Assembly: GCF_015277735.1 (NCBI RefSeq)
Contig: NZ_JADHDA010000001.1
Location: forward strand, 186,001-250,000
Source: Psychrobacter sp. NG254
GTDB lineage: Bacteria; Pseudomonadota; Gammaproteobacteria; Pseudomonadales; Moraxellaceae
Direction of reading: 5' to 3'
DNA length: 64,000 bases
Positions within the stretch are counted from its first letter, which is position 1; every line of letters begins with the position of its first letter. Both the position numbers and the translations under genes were made by a program. Shown in pieces: positions 39,266 through 49,430 of this stretch. Under the pieces are notes generated by a model. The model ran no database searches and was not told the origin of the DNA. It was given only the letters and a program-made list of their open reading frames with translations.

Positions 39266-39799
39266 ATGCCAGAATCAATAAAGATGGATAGAAACACTTT
39301 TGTGACGTGTGATTTGTTAGATGCCAATCCTGAGTCGCAGGTATGTTTGCCAAATATTGAAGGCAAGTCGTTTCGTCAGTTTGGTGCAAAAAATAAATTT
39401 TTCGGTGAAATTGTGACGGTCAAATGTTTCGAGGACAATAGCCGTGTTAAGGCATTGCTGAATAGTGATGGTAAAGATAAAGACGGCAATGGTAAAGTGT
39501 TGGTTGTGGATGGTGGCGGCTCTATGCGCTGTGCATTGCTAGGCGACATGATTGCAGAATCAGCAATCGATAATGGTTGGGCGGGCGTGGTTATCTATGG
39601 TTGTGTTCGTGATGTTGATGACTTAGCACAGATGGGTATCGGCGTCATGGCGCTAGGCTGTATCCCGCGTAAGTCAAATCGACGTGATGAAGGGCAAACA
39701 GGTATCGAAATCAGTTTTGGTGACCTAACCTTAAACTCTGGTATGTTTGTTTACGCAGACAATAACGGTATTATCGCGAGTGTCAGCCCGCTCATCTAA
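39266..39799 (+). CDS. rraA: RraA family protein, regulator of RNase E activity
   Basis: A 177-residue protein of the RraA/MenG-like fold. Signatures are FGAKNKFFGEIVTVKCFEDN, VLVVDGGGSMRCALLGDMIAESAIDNGWAGVVIYGCVRD and the C-terminal DNNGIIAS. In E. coli RraA binds RNase E and inhibits mRNA decay; some homologues are aldolases (HMG/CHA aldolase) with the same fold, and the sequence alone does not separate the two. AAGGAG precedes the ATG. A strong terminator follows. Confidence 0.9.
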   Translation: MPESIKMDRNTFVTCDLLDANPESQVCLPNIEGKSFRQFGAKNKFFGEIVTVKCFEDNSRVKALLNSDGKDKDGNGKVLVVDGGGSMRCALLGDMIAESAIDNGWAGVVIYGCVRDVDDLAQMGIGVMALGCIPRKSNRRDEGQTGIEISFGDLTLNSGMFVYADNNGIIASVSPLI

Positions 39800-39824
39800 A
39801 CTTGGTTTTATGGGTACGAATAAG

Positions 39825-39854
39825 AAGCCTCAGCTTATAAGCTGAGGCTTTTTT
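39825..39854 (+). terminator. Rho-independent terminator after rraA
   Basis: 12-bp perfect stem (AAGCCTCAGCTT/AAGCTGAGGCTT) followed by TTTTA. Confidence 0.92.
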
Positions 39855-40016
39855 ATGCGGCTATCACGGTCAGCGCTTGATGGTTTCATTTAGAGCGTGT
39901 TGCCTCTTTCATAATAAATAAGCTTGCAGGTGACAAACCGTTACGGCATAAGTTTTGGTAATTGCTGAAATATTCGTATAATAGCTTTCTGACTTTTAAC
40001 TTTGATCCGACTCTCT

Positions 40017-43000
40017 ATGCCTATCACTGCTTTAACTGACGCCTTTGACCCTATTAATCAGCAACTGTTTCCTATCAAAAACGCCGAGCGGCGTTGGCTG
40101 GCACCTGTGCACGGTGCGGTCAGTAGCTTGTGGCTGGCAAGCTTGGTTCAGGCATCTAGATGGGATATTGCCGATCGACTAAAGGTGGTTGTGGCACGTG
40201 ACCAAAACCAGCTCAATCAGATAGAGACAGAGTTGGCGTTTTGCGGGGTCGATGCTTATGTGTTCCCTGACTGGGAGACATTGACCTATGATGAGCTGTC
40301 TCCACATCAGGACATCGTCAGTGAGCGTATTAATCTGCTGACAGATATGCCAAGCTCAGGTGTCCTGCTCATCTCAATACAAGCGCTGATGCACCGCGTG
40401 GCGCCGCCAAGCTGGCTGATTGGGCAGCATTTTGATCTGAGTGTGGGTGATCTGTTCGATATCAGTACTCAGCGTGGACTGCTGGCTAAGGCAGGCTACC
40501 GTGCGGTTGATAATGTTTTTGAACCAGGCGAGTTTGCCGTACGTGGTAGCATCATTGATATTTTTGCCATGGGTCAGCCATTTCCGCTGCGCTTGGATCT
40601 GTTCGATGATGAGATCGAGACGATTCGTTTTTTTCATCCACAAACGCAGCGTACCTTAACCAACGATGATCTCAAAGCACTGATGTCTGGTAACGACACC
40701 AGTATGGCAAAAGAGTCACTATCGCTACTGCATAAACTGCCCGATATCTCAAAACCGATTGAACAATTTCAAATACTACCCGCTAAGGAGTTTCCGCTCG
40801 ATGAAGGGCGCGAAATGTTCCGCATGAATTTTGCTGCGATGTTTCCGAATGCCAGTAGCCGTAAATTTGAATTACACAAAGATGTGATGGCAGGCATCGC
40901 CAGTAGCGGGCTTGAATACTATCAGCCGTTATTTTTTAATCTAAAAGACTGGGAGTCCGAGAGTAGTTTATTTTCCTACTTGCCTAGTGATGCGCTATTT
41001 ATCACTGATGAATTGATCAATGAAAAGCAGGCTGAATATTGGTCACAGATCCAGCGTCGTTACGAAGAGCGTCGCCATGACATAGACAAACCCATTGTGG
41101 CCCCTGAGCTGTTATATCTACTGTCCAATGCACTGAATGAACAGCTAAACCAGTATCCACGAGTGATACTGAGTGCGCGTGATGAGCTTGCGATAGATAA
41201 GCAGAAGGGTTCGGTCGCACTGAGTGCACAAGAACCACCGCAATTGGCAGTGAATCATCAAAAATCTGAACCGCTAACTGAATTGTTAGAGTTTCTAGAG
41301 ATACAAGCGCAAACGGCCACGCCTGTATTGATTGTTGCTGAAACGGCAGGACGCCGAGAGATTCTTATTGAGCTGTTTAAAGGTAAGATTGATATTACCG
41401 CTTATGACAGCTTTGAGGCGTTTCTATTAGCAGATAAAACAAGCACTACTCATACCAATCATTTACCTAAAGTAGGTCTGACGGTAGCACCTATCGAGCG
41501 CGGCGTTTATGTGCCTGAGCGTTTGGTATTGATCAGTGAGACACAGCTGTTTGGGCGTCAAGTGCTGCAAACGCGCCGTCGCCGTCAAAGCGGTGTGTCA
41601 GAAGAGTTTTTGGTCAAAAGTGTCACCGAGATAACAGATGGTAGTCCGGTCGTCCATATTGAGCATGGCATTGGTCGCTATAATGGTCTGATTACGCTGG
41701 ATGTCGGTGATGGTGAGCAAGAGTTTATTCACTTGAAGTATTCTGACGATGCCAGTATCTATGTACCAGTGGCCAATCTACAGATGATCAGTCGCTATAG
41801 TGGCGGTGACCCAGCGTTAGCACCACTACACAAAATTGGTAGCGGTAAATGGGACAGAGCCAAACAAAAAGCGCTCGAGCAAATTCATGATGTGGCAGCA
41901 GAACTGCTAAATATGCAAGCAAGACGTGAGGCCAAAGTAGGCATTCATTTTAAAATAGATTCCTCACAATATGAGCTGTTTTCTAGTCAGTTTGCCTTTG
42001 AAGAAACCCCCGATCAGGCCCATGCCATCTATGCAGTGATGGAGGACATGAGACAAAATCAACCTATGGATCGTCTCATCTGCGGCGATGTCGGCTTTGG
42101 TAAGACTGAAGTGGCCATGCGAGCGGCTTTTATTGCGGTTAGTGCTGGCTATCAGGTCGCTGTATTGGTGCCGACGACGCTGCTTGCAGGTCAGCACGAA
42201 GACAACTTCCGTGATCGTTTTGCTGATTGGCCAGTACGTATCGAAAGTCTGTCGCGCTTTGGTGGCAAAAAACACCAGGAAACAGTCTTGGCTGATTTGG
42301 CTGCTGGTAAAGTAGATATCGTAATTGGCACCCACAAACTGCTACAACCCGATGTGAAATTCTCGAATTTAGGATTGATGATCGTCGATGAAGAGCATCG
42401 CTTCGGCGTGCGTCATAAGGAGCGTATCAAAGCCATTCAAACGGATGTGGATAGCATGTCTATGACGGCAACCCCAATCCCTAGAACGCTGAATATGGCG
42501 CTCTCAGGCATGCGTGATATGTCAATCATCGCCACGCCACCTGCCCGACGTCTTGCTATTAAAACTTTTGTGATGCAAAAAACAGAAGCTCTGATGAAAG
42601 AGGCGATCTTGCGCGAGCTATTGCGCGGCGGGCAGGTCTATCTATTGCACAATGATGTTGCGAGTATCGAGCGTATGGCAGAGACCATCCGTGAGCTTGT
42701 ACCTGAGGCGCGAGTAGGCGTGGCACACGGGCAAATGCAAGAGCGCCAACTCGAACAAGTCATGCAGCAGCTTTATCATAAAAAATTCAACGTGCTCATC
42801 TGTTCTACTATCATCGAAACAGGGATTGATGTGCCCAATGCCAATACTATCATTATTGAGCGCGCGGATAAGTTCGGTCTGGCGCAGTTGCATCAGCTAC
42901 GTGGCCGAGTCGGACGTAGCCATCATCAGGCCTACTGCTATCTGTTAGTGCCTTCTATCAAAGGGCTTAAAGGAGATGCCAAGCGCCGGTTACATGCGAT

Positions 43001-43664
43001 TGAACGTGCCAATACGTTGGGTGCAGGGTTTATGCTGGCAAGTGAGGATTTAGAGATTCGCGGTGCAGGCGAGATATTAGGTAAGCAGCAAAGTGGTAAT
43101 ATGCAGGCCATTGGCTTTAGCTTGTACATGGATATGCTTGAGCGTGCGACTAAAGCTATCAAAGCGGGCAAAGAGCCTGATTTAAACACACCGCTATCGC
43201 TGACCAGTGAAATCAATCTACACAGCTCTGCACTCATACCAGAAGAGTATCTACATGACGTACATCAGCGTTTATTGTTTTATAAGCGCATTAGTAATAC
43301 AGATGACAAAGAAGCGTTGACTGACATTCGTACGGAAATGATAGACCGTTTTGGTACACTGCCAGATCAAACCAAACAGCTCTTTGCCATTCACGGACTT
43401 CGCTTGCAGGCAGAGCCATTAAAGATCAATAAAATTGATGCCAATGGCAGTAGTATGACGCTGGAGTTTGCACCAGATACACCGGTCGACGCCTTAGCTA
43501 TTATTAAGCTGATACAGTCGAATGGGCAGCATTATCGTATGAATGGCGCATCTGGTATTCGTTATCAAAATGCTGATAAACTGGCAACGCCGCAAAAGCG
43601 AGTGACCGTTATCCAAGAGCTACTGCGCTATTTTAGCGAGCATAGGGTGACAGAGTCCGCTTAA
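40017..43664 (+). CDS. mfd: Transcription-repair coupling factor
   Basis: Removes RNA polymerase stalled at DNA damage and recruits UvrA. A 1215-residue protein with the UvrB-like N-terminal region, the RNA-polymerase-interaction (CarD-like) domain starting near GSPVVHIEHGIGRYNGL (about residue 545), and the RecG-like translocase. In the translocase, Walker A is GDVGFGKTEVA (about 690) and the DEEH box MIVDEEHRFG (about 788); helicase motifs VI and TRG (QLRGRVGRS) and the C-terminal UvrA-masking domain follow. I start at the ATG at 40017 (MPITALTD); the frame also opens at a TTG at 40002 that has no ribosome-binding site. Single gene. Confidence 0.97.
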   Translation: MPITALTDAFDPINQQLFPIKNAERRWLAPVHGAVSSLWLASLVQASRWDIADRLKVVVARDQNQLNQIETELAFCGVDAYVFPDWETLTYDELSPHQDIVSERINLLTDMPSSGVLLISIQALMHRVAPPSWLIGQHFDLSVGDLFDISTQRGLLAKAGYRAVDNVFEPGEFAVRGSIIDIFAMGQPFPLRLDLFDDEIETIRFFHPQTQRTLTNDDLKALMSGNDTSMAKESLSLLHKLPDISKPIEQFQILPAKEFPLDEGREMFRMNFAAMFPNASSRKFELHKDVMAGIASSGLEYYQPLFFNLKDWESESSLFSYLPSDALFITDELINEKQAEYWSQIQRRYEERRHDIDKPIVAPELLYLLSNALNEQLNQYPRVILSARDELAIDKQKGSVALSAQEPPQLAVNHQKSEPLTELLEFLEIQAQTATPVLIVAETAGRREILIELFKGKIDITAYDSFEAFLLADKTSTTHTNHLPKVGLTVAPIERGVYVPERLVLISETQLFGRQVLQTRRRRQSGVSEEFLVKSVTEITDGSPVVHIEHGIGRYNGLITLDVGDGEQEFIHLKYSDDASIYVPVANLQMISRYSGGDPALAPLHKIGSGKWDRAKQKALEQIHDVAAELLNMQARREAKVGIHFKIDSSQYELFSSQFAFEETPDQAHAIYAVMEDMRQNQPMDRLICGDVGFGKTEVAMRAAFIAVSAGYQVAVLVPTTLLAGQHEDNFRDRFADWPVRIESLSRFGGKKHQETVLADLAAGKVDIVIGTHKLLQPDVKFSNLGLMIVDEEHRFGVRHKERIKAIQTDVDSMSMTATPIPRTLNMALSGMRDMSIIATPPARRLAIKTFVMQKTEALMKEAILRELLRGGQVYLLHNDVASIERMAETIRELVPEARVGVAHGQMQERQLEQVMQQLYHKKFNVLICSTIIETGIDVPNANTIIIERADKFGLAQLHQLRGRVGRSHHQAYCYLLVPSIKGLKGDAKRRLHAIERANTLGAGFMLASEDLEIRGAGEILGKQQSGNMQAIGFSLYMDMLERATKAIKAGKEPDLNTPLSLTSEINLHSSALIPEEYLHDVHQRLLFYKRISNTDDKEALTDIRTEMIDRFGTLPDQTKQLFAIHGLRLQAEPLKINKIDANGSSMTLEFAPDTPVDALAIIKLIQSNGQHYRMNGASGIRYQNADKLATPQKRVTVIQELLRYFSEHRVTESA

Positions 43665-43860
43665 TCCATTAAACGCTGAGTGTCGAGTAAAGAAGGGCAT
43701 GAGATAAGTGACGTGTGTCATGCCAGTGAGGTAAGTTGTCATACAATCCGTCATGGCGCTATTTTATCAACCAGATAACTGATAAAATAGCCAAACTGCG
43801 TTTTACCCTTTTATATTTTATGTGCTTTTATTTGCATTAAACAACAAGAGAACCGTCATT

Positions 43861-44292
43861 ATGTTCCAACTTCATCATAAACTTGCTGCTGATAGTTTTT
43901 TAGTAGGGGACTTCCCACTGTCTACTTGTCGTTTAATCAATGACTGCCAATTTCCTTGGTTAATATTAGTGCCGCGTGTTTCAGGTATCAAAGAGCTGTA
44001 TGAGTTATCTGAAGCCGATCAAACGCAGTTTTTACGTGAGTCAAGCTGGCTATCGAGTCAGCTGGCCAAAACTTTTCAAGCAGATAAAATGAATGTAGCA
44101 GCCCTTGGTAATCAAGTGCCCCAGCTTCATTTTCATCATATTGTCCGCTATCAGAATGATATGCAATGGCCTAACCCAGTGTGGGGTGTTCCTGCTATCC
44201 CTTATACTAAAGAGGTGCTAGCACAGATGCAGCAGACGCTAATGATGGCGCTACGTGGTCATCATCAAATGCCTTTTGATTGGCAAATGTAG
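43861..44292 (+). CDS. HIT (histidine triad) family protein
   Basis: A 143-residue cytosolic protein of the HIT superfamily. The active-site loop reads VPQLHFHHIVRY near residues 85-97, so the first triad histidine is replaced by Gln (QxHxH form), as in a proteobacterial HIT subgroup that also shares the downstream NPVWG segment. Members hydrolyse or transfer nucleotides on small substrates, and the substrate here is unknown. I choose the ATG at 43861; a GTG at 43822 would add 13 residues with no family support. A terminator follows at 44405. Confidence 0.87.
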   Translation: MFQLHHKLAADSFLVGDFPLSTCRLINDCQFPWLILVPRVSGIKELYELSEADQTQFLRESSWLSSQLAKTFQADKMNVAALGNQVPQLHFHHIVRYQNDMQWPNPVWGVPAIPYTKEVLAQMQQTLMMALRGHHQMPFDWQM

Positions 44293-44661
44293 TCAGACAG
44301 TAAAAACGAGGCTTTTAGGTTTTGGTCTCATAATATGAGAGATGGCCAATTTTCGTAAGCCGATACTTACATGTAGCTGTTGCGTACAGAACAGATAAGA
44401 GAAGCCAGATACTATAGGGTATCTGGTTTTTTTATTGGGTTTTACTTTAGATAAAGCTCATAGTGAGTTATTAAGCCATAACATTGGACAAAGGGCGTTT
44501 TTTTGAGCACCAATGGTCTAGGTTTCATCTGTTTTAAAAAGTATAATATATTATTAGATATATCTTATAATGATTTGTCATAAGCGAAAATCATGTAGCT
44601 ATGTTACTCTCAAGTACTATCGTCTCAGCGATAGTCTATCTAGTTTAAGTGAATCTTCCCT
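44293..44661. other. Intergenic region between the HIT gene and the cyclase gene
   Basis: 369 bases. It holds the HIT gene terminator at 44405-44433. The right part is very AT-rich (44530-44580) and probably carries the cyclase promoter, but no -35/-10 pair stands out. No gene is apparent. Confidence 0.5.
44405..44433 (+). terminator. Rho-independent terminator after the HIT gene
   Basis: Stem CCAGATAC/GTATCTGG with a 6-base loop, followed by TTTTTTTATT. Confidence 0.92.
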
Positions 44662-46083
44662 ATGCCCTTACCAGAGACATTAAAGCTAAAAATGTTGTCA
44701 AAGGGTAATGGTATCTGCCAATTCGACTATCCAGAAGTCTTCGTTTTAATACTCACCGTTATATTACTCACGTTTCATTATGGGTTTCGTCCGACATCGA
44801 TGGCATTATCGATTATCATTATTCTACCCAGTTTAATGATTTTTATTTATAACTATCGACGCAAAACCAGTTTTTGGACGTCCAATATTGTCATTATTTT
44901 ACTGGCAGTAGTGATTGGTGCGATACAGTTCTGCATGGTTATATCGCTCAGTCTAGCGTCTTTAATTGCTATGCGAATCATCCTAAACAAGCCTGAAAAC
45001 CATTTACGACTATTTACGGTCGCTTTAGTGACCACTATTGTCTTCTATTATGTCAGTAATATTTTGGATGCTGGTGGTATGGACTGCAATGACAGCTGGT
45101 TGCCACCTGTTATATTGCTGGCAAGCATGGCGGTTATTCTCTGTCAATTTCGCCGAACTCATAAAAAGCACACTGACTATAAAGAAAGTGCCTATCAGGC
45201 AGGCGGACGTTTGAGTACGATGGTTTCAGTCATCAATAAACTGACTCGCTTTGTACCACCCCAGGTTTGGGAGCCTATTGTCAGAGCGGATATGCCAGTT
45301 ACTGTCTCTAATAAGCGTGCAAAGCTGACCATTATGTTCTCGGATATTGTGGGTTTTACGGAACTATCTGACAGCCTGAGTGCGGATAACTTGGCGGATA
45401 TCTTAAACACTTATATGCACTGTATGACTATGATTGCTGACAAACATGGCGCGGTTCTGGATAAATTCATTGGTGATGGCATGGTGTGTTTCTTTGGCGA
45501 ACCTGATAGCCGCGGTTCGCGTCAAGATGCACTAGATTGCGTGGCAATGGCTATAGACATGCGCCGCGAAATGCGCACACTGCGTCAAAAGTGGCGATTA
45601 ATGGGCTTTGAGGGTTTGTATATACGTATCGGTATTACCACTGGCTACTGCCATGTGGGTAATTTTGGTAGCAACAATCGACTTAGTTATACACTGATTG
45701 GTAAAGAGGCTAATTTGGCTTCTAGGCTCCAATCATGCGGCGGCAAAGATGAGATATTGATCAATGAAAGCACTTATGATTATGTGTGTCATAACTATGA
45801 ATGTCAGTACATTGCAGCACTTGAGTTGAAGGGCTTTGATGATAAGGTCAACGCATGGCAAGTGTTAGACCCTGATAGCCATGGAGGCTATCTCTCTAAA
45901 TGGGTAGATCATACATTACCTGGATTTAACCTACATCTAAATTTCAAAGATATGAAAGATGAGGATTATCAAGATATCAGGTCACGCCTAAATGTCGCGC
46001 TTGAACGGGTTGAGAAAGAGGAAGAAAAAGTGGCTGCAAGCATCGCAGCAGAAAGCAAACGTCATAAGACTGACCAGAGATAA
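44662..46083 (+). CDS. Membrane-bound class III adenylate/guanylate cyclase
   Basis: A 473-residue nucleotide cyclase resembling Pseudomonas aeruginosa CyaB in layout. The N-terminal ~175 residues hold about six hydrophobic helices (MASE2-like), followed by a cytosolic class III catalytic domain at about 220-405. Both metal aspartates are present: FSDIVGFTELSD (near 227) and DKFIGDGMVCFFG (near 271), the latter containing the base-selecting Lys. The second base-contact position reads Ser (LSYTLIGKEANLASRL) where CyaB has Asp, as in class IIIb enzymes, so cAMP is the likely product but cGMP is not excluded. The transition-state Asn/Arg (EANLASRL) is intact, so it should be active. A charged coiled-coil tail ends the protein. 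It may supply cAMP to a Vfr/CRP-type regulator elsewhere. Confidence 0.9.
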   Translation: MPLPETLKLKMLSKGNGICQFDYPEVFVLILTVILLTFHYGFRPTSMALSIIIILPSLMIFIYNYRRKTSFWTSNIVIILLAVVIGAIQFCMVISLSLASLIAMRIILNKPENHLRLFTVALVTTIVFYYVSNILDAGGMDCNDSWLPPVILLASMAVILCQFRRTHKKHTDYKESAYQAGGRLSTMVSVINKLTRFVPPQVWEPIVRADMPVTVSNKRAKLTIMFSDIVGFTELSDSLSADNLADILNTYMHCMTMIADKHGAVLDKFIGDGMVCFFGEPDSRGSRQDALDCVAMAIDMRREMRTLRQKWRLMGFEGLYIRIGITTGYCHVGNFGSNNRLSYTLIGKEANLASRLQSCGGKDEILINESTYDYVCHNYECQYIAALELKGFDDKVNAWQVLDPDSHGGYLSKWVDHTLPGFNLHLNFKDMKDEDYQDIRSRLNVALERVEKEEEKVAASIAAESKRHKTDQR

Positions 46084-46150
46084 CCGTTCAGCGGATAATA
46101 ATAGCAAGTATGGCCGTGGTTGTCATGACTGACAGCTCGAATGATGATAC

Positions 46151-46193
46151 AAAAAACGACCCGTTATTAATATTTAATAACGGGTCGTTTTTT
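46151..46193. terminator. Bidirectional terminator between the cyclase gene and fdx
   Basis: Perfect inverted repeat with 20-base arms (46151-46170 and 46174-46193) and a 3-base loop; A-run and T-run on both sides make it work for the converging cyclase (plus) and isc operon (minus). Confidence 0.95.
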
Positions 46194-46222
46194 TGTACAC
46201 AAGTGAAGCATGCTAAGCGTAT

Positions 46223-46561
46223 TTAGTGATTTTCTTTTGCATGATTGAGTGTGTATTTAGGCACTTCAATAATCAAATCTTCGTCATCGAGCATCACCTG
46301 ACAAGACAGGCGTGAGTCAGGTTCTAACCCCCAAGCGCGATCAAGCAAATCTGCTTCGATGTCATCCATTTCATCTAGACTATTAAAGCCTTTGCGTACC
46401 ACCACGTGACAAGTGGTACATGCTTTTGACATCTCACATGCATGCTCGATTTTGATGCCTTTTTCTAATAATGCTTTACACAAGTTTTCGCCAGCTTTTA
46501 GCTCAACTTCTGCACCCTCAGGGCAAATTTCGTGATGAGGTAGTACGGTAACCTTTGGCAT
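46223..46561 (-). CDS. fdx: ISC-type [2Fe-2S] ferredoxin
   Basis: Electron carrier of the ISC Fe-S assembly machine, thought to give electrons for sulfur reduction on IscU. The 112-residue length and cluster cysteines Cys42, Cys48, Cys51 (CEMSKACTTC) and Cys87 (SRLSCQV) match E. coli Fdx position for position. It is the last gene of the isc operon, 85 bases after hscA, and ends at the bidirectional terminator at 46151. An iscX gene, which often follows fdx, is absent. Confidence 0.97.
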   Translation of the reverse strand: MPKVTVLPHHEICPEGAEVELKAGENLCKALLEKGIKIEHACEMSKACTTCHVVVRKGFNSLDEMDDIEADLLDRAWGLEPDSRLSCQVMLDDEDLIIEVPKYTLNHAKENH

Positions 46562-46646
46562 AAATTATCTGTCCAATGCTAATCAATTTAATATAAAAAA
46601 ACGTCAACTTAGTACGATAACTAAGATGTCATTTGGAGCGTATTTG

Positions 46647-48527
46647 CTACCAATCTTGGGCGCTTGTGCCTGCCATGCTGGCTTTAACGCTTTGATTCAT
46701 AATACGAGCCGCAAAGGCGTCGCTATGTGGTTTAAGCTGTGCCTGTTGAGCTTCGATCACGGTTAGGTCGTCAGTGCCAAGGGCAGTCGATAATGCTTGA
46801 ATGTGCTCAGCCAAAGTACTTTGTTCTTCAGCAGACAATAATGTGGCAAATTCGTTCAATGCAGATTGTAGCGCCAGTACTTCACGCTCCGCTTCCACTT
46901 TGGTTTCGATCAGTGAGCGCGCGTTTTTGTCTTCTTCTGCGTATTTAAAGCCTGCTATTAACAGTTGCTCTTTTTGCTCATCTGATAGCCCATAAGAAGG
47001 CACAATCTCGATTTTGCTTTCTGTCTTGGTGGTCGTTTCCTGCGCACTAACTGTCAGCTGGCCGTTGGCATCAATACTGAAAGTGACTTCGATACGAGCA
47101 AACCCAGCCTTCATAGAAGGAATGCCATACAATTCAAAACGTCCAAGCGAGCGGCAGTTATCGACAGTTTCACGTTCACCCTGAACCACATGAATGACCA
47201 TGCCTGTCTGACCGTCTTGATAAGTTGTAAACACCTGACGTTTTTTGACAGGGATAGGCGTGTTGCGCGGTATGAGCACTTCGACTAGGCCACCCATAGT
47301 CTCAAGACCAAGTGATAGTGGCGTCACATCCAATAAGAGCAAATTGTTGTTGCTATCACCATTGACCAATTGGTGCGCTGTCTGGGCCGCACCCAAGGCA
47401 ACGACTTCATCTGGATTGAGGCGACAAAGCGGCTGCTTGGAAAAAAACTCAGTCACAACTTGCTGTATCGCAGGCATACGTGTCGAGCCACCAACCAAAA
47501 TAACTTCATCCAAATCTGCAGCAGATAGCTTGGCATCACGCAGTACTTGTTCGCACACGCTTAAGGTGCGGCGACTGACTGGCTCGACGATCGTCATGAT
47601 GTCTTCACGGCGTAATATACCTTGATAAGACTGGTCGTTAACGGTGATGTCGATATCGACTTGTTCGGCATCCGTCAATGCTTGCTTGTAAGCTTTGGCT
47701 TGTTGCGCCAGTATCGACTTATCGTGGCGACTGACGTCTTTTGGGTCAATATTAAGTTGTTTGATGAACCAATTGGTAATAAGACGATCGATATCATCGC
47801 CACCTAGGGCGCTATTGCCACCAGTTGCCAAGACTTCAAAGACTCCATCGTTCAATTTTAAGATAGAGACGTCAAACGTGCCACCACCCAAATCATAGAT
47901 TAGATAATAGCTTTCTTTATCACTATGCTCGTGATGCTGGTCAAGTCCATAAGCGACTGCCGCTGCAGTAGGTTCGTTTAATAAACGAAGTACATTGATG
48001 CCCGCCGCTTGCGCTGCGTCTTTCGTTGCTTGGCGCTGCGCTTCATCAAAATAAGCCGGTACAGTAATGACTGCACCCTCGATACTGTCTTCAGGTAATG
48101 CACTCGCTGCACGTTGCTCAAGCGCCGCTAATATACGGGCAGACACCTCAACAGGAGAGACTTCACCTTGAGCAGTCACAAACGCTGGCATAGCATCTTC
48201 ACTGCCAGACAACTCATAAGGATGTGAGAATTTGATATCAGCTTGGCTACGACCCATAAAACGTTTGGCCGAGACGATCGTATTTTTTGGATCATCCGCT
48301 AAGTGAGCCAATGCATCATAACCGACTAAAGGATTACCAGTCGCTGGATAATAGACCACAGAAGGCAATAGGGTATCTGTTGCAGCACTGGCCTCTAAAA
48401 CTTGCGCCTTACCCGAACGTACGACAGCGACCAACGAGCGCGTCGTGCCAAGGTCGATACCGAGACCAAATCGATGTTGGTGAGGTTGGGCGCTTTGATT
48501 GGGTTCGGCAATTTGCATTAAAGACAT
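46647..48527 (-). CDS. hscA: HscA, Hsp70-type chaperone for Fe-S cluster transfer
   Basis: ATP-dependent chaperone that binds the LPPVK motif of IscU to drive cluster release to acceptors. At 626 residues, the N-terminal nucleotide-binding domain has GIDLGTTRSLVA (near residues 24-35), the phosphate-2 motif YDLGGGTFDVSIL (near 206-218) and VGGSTRMPAIQQ (near 341-352). The substrate-binding domain opens with LLLLDVTPLSLGLETMGG. The sequence groups with HscA rather than DnaK, and its place between hscB and fdx confirms this. It starts 131 bases after hscB. Confidence 0.97.
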   Translation of the reverse strand: MSLMQIAEPNQSAQPHQHRFGLGIDLGTTRSLVAVVRSGKAQVLEASAATDTLLPSVVYYPATGNPLVGYDALAHLADDPKNTIVSAKRFMGRSQADIKFSHPYELSGSEDAMPAFVTAQGEVSPVEVSARILAALEQRAASALPEDSIEGAVITVPAYFDEAQRQATKDAAQAAGINVLRLLNEPTAAAVAYGLDQHHEHSDKESYYLIYDLGGGTFDVSILKLNDGVFEVLATGGNSALGGDDIDRLITNWFIKQLNIDPKDVSRHDKSILAQQAKAYKQALTDAEQVDIDITVNDQSYQGILRREDIMTIVEPVSRRTLSVCEQVLRDAKLSAADLDEVILVGGSTRMPAIQQVVTEFFSKQPLCRLNPDEVVALGAAQTAHQLVNGDSNNNLLLLDVTPLSLGLETMGGLVEVLIPRNTPIPVKKRQVFTTYQDGQTGMVIHVVQGERETVDNCRSLGRFELYGIPSMKAGFARIEVTFSIDANGQLTVSAQETTTKTESKIEIVPSYGLSDEQKEQLLIAGFKYAEEDKNARSLIETKVEAEREVLALQSALNEFATLLSAEEQSTLAEHIQALSTALGTDDLTVIEAQQAQLKPHSDAFAARIMNQSVKASMAGTSAQDW

Positions 48528-48658
48528 AAGACAACTCAGAGATAAAGTAAATAAGAGAAACGGAGCAAATACAGTATGGGTACTATGACAGCGTCAAGAC
48601 GGTATTTTCACTCCAAATATAGGAGGATTTGCCAGTCAAGGGTGTTGGCAATCAAAGA

Positions 48659-49240
48659 TTACATATACAAATCATCGTCATCTGATTGATCCGCTGTGGC
48701 AACATCATCGAGACCCGCTGTAACGTCAGCATTCAATTTGACCAAAAACTTTAGCTTTTGCGTCGCATCGATGGCTGTTTGCCAATCTTGAGTGATATAA
48801 GCGCTACTAAACCGCTCAGATTGTTTGGCTAGTCGTTCTGTGATTTGAGGATGTAACTGTTGCAAGGCTGACAGATTTTTTCCTTCAATGGCGTCATCTA
48901 AATCCATTCGCATTTCCATCGCATCTTCTAAAAAATCTAAATCAGCGATAGAGTGCTCTATGTTTTGCGCTTGGTTCGCCATATCTAATAGGTAACCTGC
49001 ACGGCTATCAGGCGCACTCAACGTCTGGTATGCTTGATTAATGAGTGCGGAGGTTTGCTCTGACTGCTGCTTTGCTTGTGCGGTATCGGCTTGGTTTTTT
49101 GCGACGTTGTCAGGATGATAGAGTTTTTGCAATAGACGTAGATGCTGATCGAGACTGTCTTGATTGATTTCAAATTGTACAGGCTGCTCAAATAAGGCAA
49201 AAAAGTTATCGAACTGCGTTTTTGAAAGAGTGTCTGTCAT
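48659..49240 (-). CDS. hscB: HscB, J-domain co-chaperone for HscA
   Basis: Recruits IscU to HscA and stimulates its ATPase. The J-domain has the HPD motif at residues 42-44 (LYHPDNVAKNQ), and the C-terminal helical domain that contacts IscU follows (DFLEDAMEMRMDLDDAIEG, about 105-125). The 193-residue length is slightly longer than E. coli HscB (171) owing to a C-terminal acidic tail. The order iscA-hscB-hscA is conserved. Confidence 0.96.
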   Translation of the reverse strand: MTDTLSKTQFDNFFALFEQPVQFEINQDSLDQHLRLLQKLYHPDNVAKNQADTAQAKQQSEQTSALINQAYQTLSAPDSRAGYLLDMANQAQNIEHSIADLDFLEDAMEMRMDLDDAIEGKNLSALQQLHPQITERLAKQSERFSSAYITQDWQTAIDATQKLKFLVKLNADVTAGLDDVATADQSDDDDLYM

Positions 49241-49430
49241 ATCTTACGCCTTGCTTTTTTATTGATTTTTAAAATGCTGATCTGGTTCAGGATTTATCTA
49301 CCACCTTATCCGATGGCCAGACATATCATGATTACGATGGTTCTGATCATGAAGCATCGCCGTTCGAGTATTCACAGTTAGTAACGATGGTTTTTAATTA
49401 TACAATTAAATGCATAGATTCAGTGAATCA

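Noticed and set aside
40002..40016. TTG start for mfd five codons upstream
   Set aside because: No ribosome-binding site, and the ATG at 40017 gives a normal Mfd N-terminus.
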